This document shows, piece by piece, positions 1-8,191 of a stretch of 64,000 nucleotides of DNA. The position numbers were made by a program, and so were the translations under genes. The notes beneath the pieces are model-generated. The model made no database searches. It was not told where the DNA came from and saw only the letters and a list, made by a program, of their open reading frames with translations. The DNA is from Promethearchaeota archaeon. Its GTDB lineage: Archaea > Asgardarchaeota > Lokiarchaeia > Sigynarchaeales > SOKP01. Every line of letters starts with the position of its first letter. Position 1 is the first letter of the stretch. Location of the stretch: NCBI GenBank assembly GCA_004524515.1, contig SDNV01000002.1, forward strand, positions 7,473 through 71,472, written 5' to 3'.

Positions 1-234
1 AATAAATGCAATTTTAATTCCCTCTCCCATTCCTCCATTAATAACTGCTTTCTGGGCGATAACTGCGGTAGTGAGTAATATATTTGTCGTCTTTTTTTTG
101 TCTCCATATAATAAATAGACTAAATTTTTGTGAAATCCGCCCCCTAATAGTTCATCCAGCGTAGAATCTCCGCTTGAAACAATTGGGAGCCGATTGTTCT
201 TCTGATAGACCTTTAAACCGGAATCAAACGGCAT
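1..234 (-). CDS. RecA/RadB-like ATPase, partial (C-terminal part outside window)
   Basis: Only the first 78 codons lie in the window; the gene runs off the left edge. The segment TLDELLGGGF, followed by a hydrophobic strand and YGDKKKTTN, resembles the start of the RecA/RadB/KaiC core, where GCxxLDxLLGGG precedes the Walker A loop. The loop here reads GDKKKTTN in place of GxxxxGKT, so nucleotide binding may be lost or altered. I chose the ATG at 234. The frame stays open and coding-like for about 60 bases upstream, to a stop, but offers no better start there. The family call is by eye from a short piece. Archaeal RadA/RadB relatives act in homologous recombination, and inactive paralogs often serve as mediators. 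Confidence 0.5.
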   Translation of the reverse strand, partial: MPFDSGLKVYQKNNRLPIVSSGDSTLDELLGGGFHKNLVYLLYGDKKKTTNILLTTAVIAQKAVINGGMGEGIKIAFI

Positions 235-598
235 TAAATAGAGGAGTGATCCTTCATAATAAAAACGAAATACATCGACAATTTTCTGAACTTTGCTTAA
301 CTCAGTTTTGATTCAAAAATTTAATTCCATTTAACAGAATACGTTCTTCTTTTAAAAGAAAGATGATTGCTTAGAGACGGAGAGAGGAGATTAAAAGTAA
401 AAGTAAAAAGTTGCGAATAATTAAGGAAATTTGCCGCCGACAAAAATGAAATATTACTTCTTATAGAAATAGGATAAATATTATAAATATTATAGAAAAG
501 AAAATTAAATAAATAAAAAAAAACAATAAATGTCCTATAAATCTATTTTAAAAAAATTAATTATAAAGTAAAATCAAAAAAAAAAGTGAGAATTCAAA
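235..598. other. Intergenic, 364 bases, no gene seen
   Basis: The stretch lies between the divergent partial RecA-like gene and the small membrane protein gene. It is very A/T-rich with long A runs near 510-585. A TATA-like AT block around 478-495 could serve the gene at 599. I see no convincing open frame, RNA fold or repeat. Confidence 0.5.
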
Positions 599-985
599 AT
601 GTTGTTACAAGGAGCAGCAGGATTAATACTCTATGTATTGTTATTAATATTTTTATTGCTATTTATCACTATCTTTCTCAAACTCGGTTTAGGTTTTGTT
701 GAATCGGAGAACAATTCATTCGGCTCAGCATTTGTTACTGCATTAATCGGAGCAATTATTTTCTGGGTGCTATTTTTTATTACGCCAAACACAATGCTAT
801 GGTTTGTGATTGCAGTTTTAATCGGACTATTAATATTTTGGCTGATCGTTAATGCACGCCACAAAACGGGATATGGTGGCGCTATTGTGGTTACGATTGT
901 AGCAGTTATATTTGCTATAATTATAGTCTTAGTACTGTTGTTTATAATAGGCTTTTTAATCGGTGTAGCCAATATTTTATTCTAA
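599..985 (+). CDS. Small four-helix membrane protein, unknown function
   Basis: The 128-residue protein is almost entirely hydrophobic. Four membrane segments can be read at roughly residues 5-32, 42-60, 65-84 and 94-125, joined by short loops (ESENNS, NARHKT). It has no catalytic motif, signal peptide cleavage site or cysteine. The ATG follows the GTGAGAATT leader type seen at other genes here. A run of ten T follows the stop, so it is probably a single-gene transcript. I do not recognise the family. Confidence 0.65.
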   Translation: MLLQGAAGLILYVLLLIFLLLFITIFLKLGLGFVESENNSFGSAFVTALIGAIIFWVLFFITPNTMLWFVIAVLIGLLIFWLIVNARHKTGYGGAIVVTIVAVIFAIIIVLVLLFIIGFLIGVANILF

Positions 986-997
986 TTTAAATATAAA

Positions 998-1007
998 TTT
1001 TTTTTTT
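998..1007 (+). terminator. Poly-T terminator
   Basis: Ten consecutive T occur 12 bases after the stop of the small membrane protein gene. Archaeal RNA polymerase terminates on such U-tracts without needing a hairpin. Confidence 0.5.
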
Positions 1008-1150
1008 AATTTATTCTACTCTTATTTTATTTTCAATTTATAAAAAAATCTATAAACCTTTTAACACTCAAATCCAATTTTTAATTCATATTAAGTTTTA
1101 ATTGTGAAAATTAAAATTTTTGATAAAAATAACCAATTGATCATATAACA

Positions 1151-1196
1151 AAATTAAAACTTTTATAAGAAGATGGGATCAATAATAGTTATAACA
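1151..1196 (+). promoter_or_regulatory. Promoter of acyl-CoA synthetase 1 with conserved downstream element
   Basis: An A-rich BRE-like stretch and TATA box (AAATTAAAACTTTTATAA, 1151-1168) lie about 100 bases before the GTG start. Nine bases further on is ATCAATAATAGTTATAACA (1178-1196). The same two blocks with almost the same spacing precede the paralogous gene at 3270, where the second block matches at 17 of 19 bases. The second block may be a transcription start region or an operator. Confidence 0.5.
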
Positions 1197-1263
1197 CATA
1201 AAATTTATACTAAAAAAAGAAATTGAAATAAAAATAAGTCTTAGAAATAAGGTGAGAATTTAA

Positions 1264-2970
1264 GTGTCTTATAGTGATAGATTTTGGAAAAAAAATTGGG
1301 ATCCTGGTTTAGAGGATTTGGATCCACAAGTATGGGAAAAATCTTATCCTGAGGCCATCCAACGAACATTTGATGAAGCTCCAGATAAAGTTGCATTAGC
1401 TTTTCAAGGTTTAGAAATAACTTTTGGAGATCTTGATAAAGCTGCAAATTCAATCGCAAATATGTTAATTGAACAGGGTTTTAAAAAGGGAGATGTTGTA
1501 GCTGTTAACTTACCAAATATTCCAGAATATCCTATTGCATTAGTTGGAATACATAGAGCGGGTTGTATTCTTTCAGGAGTATCTCCGCTCTTATCACCCG
1601 TACAAATGCAATATCAATTGAATGATTTAGGAGAAGGGGGTAAAAATGTAGGTTTAATAACATTAGATGCTATTTTTGCTGCAAGATTAGTACAAATTGC
1701 TCCTAAATTGCCTCAATTAAAGCTTGTTGTCACTACGAGTGTGATAGGGATATTTCCAAAAGATCAGCAAGCAAAAATTAAAGCGGTAAGGGAAATCCCA
1801 TCGGGAGAGGTAACCCCCTTGGAAGGAAAAACCGTATTAGATTTCCATGATGATGTTCTTGCAAAATATCCGTCCACCCCTCCAAATGTCAAGGTAGATC
1901 CTGATGATGTAGCATTTATACAATATACAGGAGGAACCACAGGTCCTCCAAAAGGAGCAATGTTAACACATAGAAATTCTGTATCTGATTTAATTATTGT
2001 TCAAACTTGGCTTGGATGGGAATGGGGTGAGGGGGTCGCATTATCAGGATTTCCGTTCTTCCACATTGCAGGATTATTTTTCTGTCAGAATTGTTTATAT
2101 TTAGGCTGGATGCAGATCTTAGTGCCCGACCCCAGAGATGCTCTATATATTTGTAATAACATAAAACAATACAAACCAACTGCCCTCGTGAATGTACCCT
2201 CGTTATATCAAATCTTAATTAATTTCAAGAAATTTAAAAGATTGGACCATTCTAATTTGGAGGTCTGTATTTCAGCAGCCTCCCCGTTCCCTGTCGAATC
2301 TCAAGTACAATTAGAGAATATTGTCGGTAAGGGAAAATTATTAGAAGTGTATGGTATGACGGAATGCTCACCCCTTACAACCATGAATCCAAGTAAAGGT
2401 GAAAGGAGATTAGGATCTATTGGATTACCCCTTTTGAATACCGAGTTAAAACTAATGGATCCAGAAAGTGGTAAAGAGGTTCCTTTAGGAGAAGCTGGAG
2501 AAATATGTGTAAGGGGACCTATGGTTATGATAGGATATTATAATAAACCTGAAGAAACAGAAAAAGCCATTGATAAAGATGGATTTATGCACACAGGGGA
2601 TGTCGCTATAATGGATGAGAATGGATACATGAAAATTGTGGATCGTACAAAAGACATGATTATTGTGAGTGGATTTAAGGTATTCTCAGCTAAAGTTGAA
2701 GATGCTTTAACTAAACATCCCGCAATTGGAGCTATTGCCTTGATTGGAATTGCAAATCCTGACCGTCCAGGTTCTGAAATTGTTAAAGGTTTCATTCAAG
2801 TTGATCCCGATTATCAATTTGATGGAAATAAGGAAGCTTTAAAAAAGGATATCACAAAATTTGCTAAAGAACAATTATCCCCATATGAAGTCCCTAAAAT
2901 CCTAGAAATCGTGGATGAATTACCCTTAACAGCAGTAGGTAAAGTAGATAAAAAAATCTTACGTGGATGA
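1264..2970 (+). CDS. AMP-forming acyl-CoA synthetase (FadD-like), copy 1
   Basis: A member of the ANL adenylating superfamily that activates a carboxylic acid, probably a fatty acid, to acyl-AMP and then acyl-CoA. The P-loop-like motif YTGGTTGPPKG is at residues 221-231, YGMTE at 363-367, the hinge region TGD at 444-446 with DRTKD at 460-464, and the catalytic lysine context VGKVDKK ends the C-terminal domain (K560). The length of 568 residues is normal for the family. The start is GTG, eight bases after a GGTGA ribosome site. The next gene is a close paralog and both begin with a near-identical FWKKNWDP segment. Exact chain-length preference cannot be read from sequence. Confidence 0.9.
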   Translation: MSYSDRFWKKNWDPGLEDLDPQVWEKSYPEAIQRTFDEAPDKVALAFQGLEITFGDLDKAANSIANMLIEQGFKKGDVVAVNLPNIPEYPIALVGIHRAGCILSGVSPLLSPVQMQYQLNDLGEGGKNVGLITLDAIFAARLVQIAPKLPQLKLVVTTSVIGIFPKDQQAKIKAVREIPSGEVTPLEGKTVLDFHDDVLAKYPSTPPNVKVDPDDVAFIQYTGGTTGPPKGAMLTHRNSVSDLIIVQTWLGWEWGEGVALSGFPFFHIAGLFFCQNCLYLGWMQILVPDPRDALYICNNIKQYKPTALVNVPSLYQILINFKKFKRLDHSNLEVCISAASPFPVESQVQLENIVGKGKLLEVYGMTECSPLTTMNPSKGERRLGSIGLPLLNTELKLMDPESGKEVPLGEAGEICVRGPMVMIGYYNKPEETEKAIDKDGFMHTGDVAIMDENGYMKIVDRTKDMIIVSGFKVFSAKVEDALTKHPAIGAIALIGIANPDRPGSEIVKGFIQVDPDYQFDGNKEALKKDITKFAKEQLSPYEVPKILEIVDELPLTAVGKVDKKILRG

Positions 2971-3153
2971 ATAATTCAAAAAATTTCAAAATTTTAATTA
3001 AATTCCATTTTTTTCTTCCATTTTTTATAATTTACATTTTTCAATTAGAAAATTTTAACTTAACTAACCTTTTTTAAAACATTCTTTAACATTAATAAAG
3101 ATAAATTATAATTGATAATAAGAATCAAGTCAAAATGACGAAGATATCGTATG

Positions 3154-3197
3154 AAATTAAAACTTTATAACTGATTTTATCAATTATAATTATAACA
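3154..3197 (+). promoter_or_regulatory. Promoter of acyl-CoA synthetase 2, same architecture as copy 1
   Basis: AAATTAAAACTTTATAA (3154-3170) followed by ATCAATTATAATTATAACA (3179-3197) repeats the arrangement found before the gene at 1264. Inside the second block, TTATAATTATAA is a perfect palindrome, as expected for a dimeric regulator site. It could also be chance in A/T-rich DNA. Confidence 0.5.
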
Positions 3198-3269
3198 AAA
3201 TTTTTAATCAAAAAAAAAAAGAAAACAATGTAAAAAATTAAAAAATCGAAAAAAAAGTGGCAATAAAAA

Positions 3270-4982
3270 ATGTCATATAGTGAAAGATTTTGGAAGAAAA
3301 ATTGGGATCCCTATGTCAAGGACATCGATCCGAAAGAATTTGAAACGACCTATGTTGATATGATTAAACAAGCATTTAAAGATTACCCAGATAAAATAGC
3401 TTTAGCTTACTTAGGTAAAGAGGTAACTTTCAAGGAATTAGACGAGATGTCAAATAAATTTGCTAATATGCTCATAGCAAACGGTTTTAAGAAAGGAGAC
3501 GTTGTTGGAATAGACTTACCAAATACGATAGAATATATTGTTTCATTAATCGGAGCGTTAAGAGCGGGATGTATTATATCGGGAGTCTCACCGCTTCTCT
3601 CAGCCATGCAAATTGAATATCAATTAAATGACCTTGGTTCTGGTGGAAAAAAAGTAGCTCTTGTAACTCTAGATGCAATTTTTGCAGGTCATATTACAAA
3701 AATAGCATCAAAAATTGGACCTACCAAACTAATTATCACTACTAGTGTCGGGAGTTTCTTACCTAAAATAATCCAAATACTTGGGAAAGCATTGGGAAAA
3801 ATTCCAAAAGGAAAAGTAACCCCATTAGAGGGAAAAACAGTACTAGATTTTCACAAGGATGTATTAAAAGCAGATTTCTCTACAGATCCTCCAAATATTA
3901 AATTAACTCCAGATGATATTGGATGGATTCAATATACGGGAGGTACTACTGGTCCACCAAAAGGAGCAATGTTAAGTCATAGAAACGTTGCTTCTAATAT
4001 TTTAAGTATTGCAAGATGGTTGCAATGGGAATTTGGAAAAGGAGTTTTATGCTCAGGATTCCCCATTTTTCACATTGCGGGATTAACAGTTGCTGAAAGT
4101 GCAGTATATTTCGGATGGACACAAATTCTCATTCCTAATCCCCGAGACACAGATCACATTGTAAAAGAAATGAAGAAGTACCATCCAACTAATTTAGTAA
4201 ACGTCCCCTCTTTATATCAAATGTTAATTAAAAATCCCAAATTCAAAGAGTTGGATCATTCCGCATTAGGTACTTGTGTTTCTGCAGCCTCTCCGTTTCC
4301 AAAAGAGTCGCAAGTAGAATTAGAAAGTATCATCGGAGAAGGAAAACTATTGGAGTTGTATGGTATGACCGAAACATCTCCCGTTTCAACGATGAATCCC
4401 TCATTAGGAACAAAGAAGTTAGGGACTATTGGAATGCCTATTCAAAATGTAGAATTGAAAATTATTGATCCGGATACTGGAAAAGAAGTTCCTATAGGAG
4501 ACCCAGGTGAAATATGTGTAAAAGGCCCATTAGTCATGCAGGGTTATTATAACAAACCTGAAGAGACAAAAAAAGCTATTGATGCGGATGGATATATGCA
4601 TACCGGAGATGTTGCGTTGATGGGGGAAGATGGATACTTAAAAATTGTGGATCGTACAAAGGATATGATCATAGTTGGGGGATATAAAGTATTTTCCAGT
4701 AAAGTGGAGGACGTGTTAGCAGAACATCCCGCAATAGGAATGATTGCATTAATTGGTGAACCAAATCCAGAGCGTCCTGGTTCTGAAATTGTTAATGCAT
4801 ACATCCAACTTGATCCTGAATATGCATATGATGGGAATGAGGCTGCTCTCAAACAAGATATCATCAAATATGCAACTGAAAAATGTGCTCCCTACGAGGT
4901 TCCTAAAAAAGTTCATATTGTAGAAGAGGTTCCTTTAACAGCCGTCGGAAAAATAGATAAAAAAGTCTTGCGTAAAAGTTAA
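3270..4982 (+). CDS. AMP-forming acyl-CoA synthetase (FadD-like), copy 2
   Basis: This 570-residue paralog of the preceding gene has the same N-terminal FWKKNWDP segment and the same ANL signatures: YTGGTTGPPKGAMLSHRN, YGMTETSP, TGDVALM, VDRTKDMIIVGG and a C-terminal VGKIDKK. It is transcribed from its own promoter, which shares sequence blocks with that of copy 1, so the pair probably arose by duplication including control DNA and may be co-regulated. The pair lies 25 kb away from the main acyl-CoA island. Confidence 0.9.
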   Translation: MSYSERFWKKNWDPYVKDIDPKEFETTYVDMIKQAFKDYPDKIALAYLGKEVTFKELDEMSNKFANMLIANGFKKGDVVGIDLPNTIEYIVSLIGALRAGCIISGVSPLLSAMQIEYQLNDLGSGGKKVALVTLDAIFAGHITKIASKIGPTKLIITTSVGSFLPKIIQILGKALGKIPKGKVTPLEGKTVLDFHKDVLKADFSTDPPNIKLTPDDIGWIQYTGGTTGPPKGAMLSHRNVASNILSIARWLQWEFGKGVLCSGFPIFHIAGLTVAESAVYFGWTQILIPNPRDTDHIVKEMKKYHPTNLVNVPSLYQMLIKNPKFKELDHSALGTCVSAASPFPKESQVELESIIGEGKLLELYGMTETSPVSTMNPSLGTKKLGTIGMPIQNVELKIIDPDTGKEVPIGDPGEICVKGPLVMQGYYNKPEETKKAIDADGYMHTGDVALMGEDGYLKIVDRTKDMIIVGGYKVFSSKVEDVLAEHPAIGMIALIGEPNPERPGSEIVNAYIQLDPEYAYDGNEAALKQDIIKYATEKCAPYEVPKKVHIVEEVPLTAVGKIDKKVLRKS

Positions 4983-5007
4983 GCAAAAAGTGCAAAAATT
5001 TCAATAA

Positions 5008-5048
5008 TTTTTTTTATTTTTTTTATTATATTTTATGATTTTTTTTTT
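5008..5048 (+). terminator. Poly-T tracts after acyl-CoA synthetase 2
   Basis: Three T runs (5008-5015, 5017-5024 and 5039-5048) fall in the space between this gene and the convergent Sir2 gene. They fit archaeal U-tract termination of the plus-strand transcript. Confidence 0.45.
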
Positions 5049-5113
5049 GATTTATTATGTGAAACAAAACATTTTAGAAAAATATCAAGGTATACTAAGA
5101 ATTGTTTTTATAA

Positions 5114-5887
5114 CTAATTATTAAATGATTTTTCAACAAGTTCTACAATCTTAGGTAAAATATCTCCAATTCTATCATGTATTACAACTTCTGCGTGGTG
5201 ATCCATTTCTGTTTCTTGAATATTAATTATAGCGAGTTTGGCTCCTTTTTCAATCGCTTTATAGGGATAAAACGCAACAGGATAGACTAATAATGAGCTT
5301 CCAAGTACGATTAATAAATCACAATTGGCAATCATTTTATCTGCTTCCAAAAGAGTTTTAGATTCTAAGGGTTCTCCAAAAAAAATTGCGTTAGGTTTCA
5401 ATAATCCAAAACATATTCCACATGAGGGGGAATAACCTCCTTTCATAACCTGATTTATCATTTCAGTTATGGGGAAAATACGTCCGCATCTCATACATTT
5501 TGCCTCATTGACAGTTCCATGTAATTCAATAATATTTTGCGTATGGGCCTTTTGATGGAGGCCATCTACATTTTGAGTTAAAATTCCCATCAGCTTTCCC
5601 ATTCTCTGCAATTTAGTTAATGCTTTATGACCTTTATTAGGTTTCGCTTTAAATATTTTTAATCCCATTTCCAGCATAAATTTCAAATTTCTACCTGGAT
5701 TTGATACATAGGAATTAATAGTAGCAAATTTTTCAGGGTCAACTTTATTCCATAATCCCGTATCAGGGCTTCTGAAGTCAGGAATACCTGATTCAGTACT
5801 CATCCCGGCCCCAGTTAAAACTACAATCTTTTTTGAATTAAGAATCAGTTCAGCTAATTTTTGAATTTTATGTTCTAGACTACTCAT
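5114..5887 (-). CDS. Sir2-family NAD-dependent protein deacylase (sirtuin)
   Basis: Removes acetyl or other acyl groups from lysines using NAD. The NAD-binding motif GAGMSTESGIPDFRS is near residues 25-40, TQNVDGLHQ precedes the catalytic histidine in ELHGT, a structural zinc site is formed by CMRC and later CGIC, and GSSLLVYP closes the Rossmann fold. I start at the internal ATG 5887 (257 residues), the usual sirtuin length. An upstream in-frame start at 5962 would add a hydrophobic, isoleucine-rich stretch that is unlike the family and lies in promoter DNA. The gene is divergent from the GTPase gene. Placement beside acyl-CoA synthetases is compatible with control of such enzymes by lysine deacylation, which is inference. 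Confidence 0.9.
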   Translation of the reverse strand: MSSLEHKIQKLAELILNSKKIVVLTGAGMSTESGIPDFRSPDTGLWNKVDPEKFATINSYVSNPGRNLKFMLEMGLKIFKAKPNKGHKALTKLQRMGKLMGILTQNVDGLHQKAHTQNIIELHGTVNEAKCMRCGRIFPITEMINQVMKGGYSPSCGICFGLLKPNAIFFGEPLESKTLLEADKMIANCDLLIVLGSSLLVYPVAFYPYKAIEKGAKLAIINIQETEMDHHAEVVIHDRIGDILPKIVELVEKSFNN

Positions 5888-6002
5888 AAATAAAACCAAA
5901 AATATATAATAAAAAAATATTATAATGGGTATAATATTATTATGTAATTTAAATATGAGCATAATTATTTAATTTATATTTTAGCCTAATTCACTGATAG
6001 TT

Positions 6003-6548
6003 ATGTCTGCCTCTAAAAGTTTCATCTACAAGATTTGCGTGGTAGGAGATGGTGGTGTTGGAAAAACCTCGATGGTTTTAAGATATACTGATGATAGCTT
6101 TAAGGAAAATTATATAATGACTATCGGCTCTAATTTTAGCACGAAGTCCGTAGATTTACCCGAATATCCTCAATATAATATAAAGCTACAAATCTGGGAT
6201 CTAGCGGGACAGAAGCATTTCTCATTCGTGCGTCCTCCTTTTTATCGAGGTGCTACAGGAATAATTTATGTATTCGATTTAACTCGAAGAAGTTCCTTCG
6301 CAAATTTACCAAACTGGAGAGAAGAGGTAGAAAAAGTAGTATCAGGAAGACCAAGCGTTCTGGTAGGAAATAAATTAGATTTAGCTATTCAAGGTAACAG
6401 AGAAATTGGAGAACAAGAAGGTGAATCATTAAAAAAGGAGCTTCAAGCCATAAATTATTTTGAAACGAGTGCTAAAGAAGGAATGCTGATTGAAGATGTC
6501 TTCAAAGAAACCGTCCTCGCAATCTTAAAGAACTCAAATAAAATCTAA
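6003..6548 (+). CDS. Ras/Rab-like small GTPase
   Basis: A complete G-domain of 181 residues: G1 GDGGVGKT (15-22), a G2 threonine near 40, G3 WDLAGQ (65-70), G4 NKLD (123-126) and G5 ETSAKEG (154-160). The order, length and glutamine after DxxG match eukaryotic Rab/Ras proteins, and such GTPases are greatly expanded in Asgard archaea. There is no C-terminal cysteine for prenylation and no N-terminal amphipathic extension, so membrane attachment is not evident. It is a single-domain protein. The gene is followed by the proteasome alpha gene, with about 100 bases between. Confidence 0.93.
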   Translation: MSASKSFIYKICVVGDGGVGKTSMVLRYTDDSFKENYIMTIGSNFSTKSVDLPEYPQYNIKLQIWDLAGQKHFSFVRPPFYRGATGIIYVFDLTRRSSFANLPNWREEVEKVVSGRPSVLVGNKLDLAIQGNREIGEQEGESLKKELQAINYFETSAKEGMLIEDVFKETVLAILKNSNKI

Positions 6549-6654
6549 ATAATAATTTAATTTATTATAAACATTAAATTAAAATTCAGTACTTAATTTA
6601 ATTATTAAAAATTGTTAATTCATAATAGTATAAAATAGAAGGTAGACTCTTTTC

Positions 6655-7374
6655 ATGTTTGGTGGAGGACAAATAAAATATGACCGAGCACTAACCGTAT
6701 TCAGTCCAGAGGGACGTCTATATCAAGTTGAATACGCTTTAGAGGCCGTAAGGCGTGGAACTTTAGCCGTGGCTATTAAATCTGCAGAAAATGTATGTTT
6801 AGCTGCCCAAATTAAAATTCCCTCAAATTTAATGGATCCGGATTCCATTGATAAAATTTTTCAGGTTGATGGACATATAGGCGTAGCAATCTCAGGATTA
6901 CATGCGGATTCAAGAGTTCTAATAAATTATGCTCGAGTTCAAGCACAATCCTTTCGTTTGACATATGATGAACCGGTTAAATTAAAAATGTTAGTGAAAT
7001 CAATTGCTGATTTAAAACAAATATACACGCAATATGGAGGTATTAGACCGTTTGGATGTTCCCTGTTTTTTATCGCTATTGACAGCACTGGTCCCCAAAT
7101 ATATACCACATCTCCCAGTGGAATTTACCGAACTTATAAAGCTTATGCACTAGGAAGTGGTGAAGCTCAAGCAAGAGAATATATTCAAAATAATTATAAA
7201 GAGGGTATGAATTTTAACGAAATCATAAACTTAGCTCTCAAGGCTCTTAAAGAATCTATTGATGAAGAAATAAGTAAGGAAAACATTAGACTTGCTTATA
7301 TAAAATCTGAGGATAAACAGTTCAAATTATGTTCTAAAGATGAAGTTGAGAAATATATCTTAGAATTAAAATAA
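6655..7374 (+). CDS. psmA: 20S proteasome alpha subunit
   Basis: The 239-residue protein begins with the typical alpha-subunit N-terminal helix: YDRALTVFSPEG and then RLYQVEYALEAVRRGT. It lacks the cleaved propeptide and N-terminal threonine of beta subunits. Alpha subunits form the outer seven-membered rings of the 20S particle, gate substrate entry and dock the ATPase. The C-terminal part keeps the family's GSGEAQAREY segment. It probably has its own promoter in the A/T-rich 100 bases upstream. No beta subunit lies in this window. Confidence 0.95.
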   Translation: MFGGGQIKYDRALTVFSPEGRLYQVEYALEAVRRGTLAVAIKSAENVCLAAQIKIPSNLMDPDSIDKIFQVDGHIGVAISGLHADSRVLINYARVQAQSFRLTYDEPVKLKMLVKSIADLKQIYTQYGGIRPFGCSLFFIAIDSTGPQIYTTSPSGIYRTYKAYALGSGEAQAREYIQNNYKEGMNFNEIINLALKALKESIDEEISKENIRLAYIKSEDKQFKLCSKDEVEKYILELK

Positions 7375-7529
7375 ACTCTTTTTTCAAAAATCCTACAAAA
7401 TTTAATTTTAGGATCCTTCAAACTTTAATGGATAAGTATAACTTATTTTCATAAGCTAAAATTTATTAGTATCGAGGAAAATAATAATATTAACTGATAT
7501 TTTTACAGTAAGAATACCAAAAAATTAAA

Positions 7530-7934
7530 GTGAATGAATTGGGTAAGAAAAAGAAAATAAGAGAAGAATTTAATGAGATTTTCCAATCTGGAAATGAGGA
7601 AAAGATCAAAAAAATGTTAGCTAAATATCCATGGCTCTTAGAAGAAGTTTCTGGTAAAATGGATAACAATATGTTAGAACAAAGACAAATTTTAGCAGCT
7701 ACGGGGGTAATGGAGGATGAACTTGGCAGTACTGTTAAGATAGACGATATTATGCTGAGTTTAAATGTAGACTTTAATATCAGCAAAAAAGAAGATGATA
7801 TCAGGAAAATTTTAAATGATATAGAAGGATTAGGGTTGGTAAAAAAAGAACTAAATGGTTGGATATTAACAAGTGAAGGGGGAGAGGCATGCGATGAGTT
7901 TCTTAATAAAAATTTTAAAAGTTTTGAATTGTAA
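7530..7934 (+). CDS. Small charged protein with probable C-terminal winged helix
   Basis: A 134-residue protein starting at GTG 7530. The first 45 residues are charged and helical. Residues about 70-130 read like a winged helix: a short helix (IDDIMLSLN), a recognition-like helix (EDDIRKILNDIEGLGLVKKE) and a strand pair (NGWILTSEGGEA). The LGLVKKxxxGWxLTxEG pattern is common in archaeal winged-helix proteins. It could be a DNA-binding regulator or a protein-interaction winged helix such as those in ESCRT-II-like proteins. I cannot tell which from sequence. No metal-binding cysteines are visible. Confidence 0.6.
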   Translation: MNELGKKKKIREEFNEIFQSGNEEKIKKMLAKYPWLLEEVSGKMDNNMLEQRQILAATGVMEDELGSTVKIDDIMLSLNVDFNISKKEDDIRKILNDIEGLGLVKKELNGWILTSEGGEACDEFLNKNFKSFEL

Positions 7935-8191
7935 TTAATATTTTCGCTATTTCCCTTACTGACTAATCGATTTTTTTAAAAATTTTAAATAGTTTTTTAT
8001 GTTATATCTTAACTAATAAATTTAAATTTTTAGGAAATTATATCATATCATAGAAGAATATAGTTAACGTTGAGTTTTTCTTCAGTGAAAACTGATTTTT
8101 TTATTTGATTATTGATTAAAGTTAAGAAATTCTAAAGAATATTAAAATAAAAGCAGATTTTTAGGGATAAGAGGAAAAGATTTTTTCTGGA

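Noticed and set aside
5888..5962. N-terminal hydrophobic extension (possible signal anchor) of the Sir2 protein
   Set aside because: The sirtuin family starts at the internal ATG 5887; the extension is encoded by promoter-like A/T-rich DNA and has no ribosome site.
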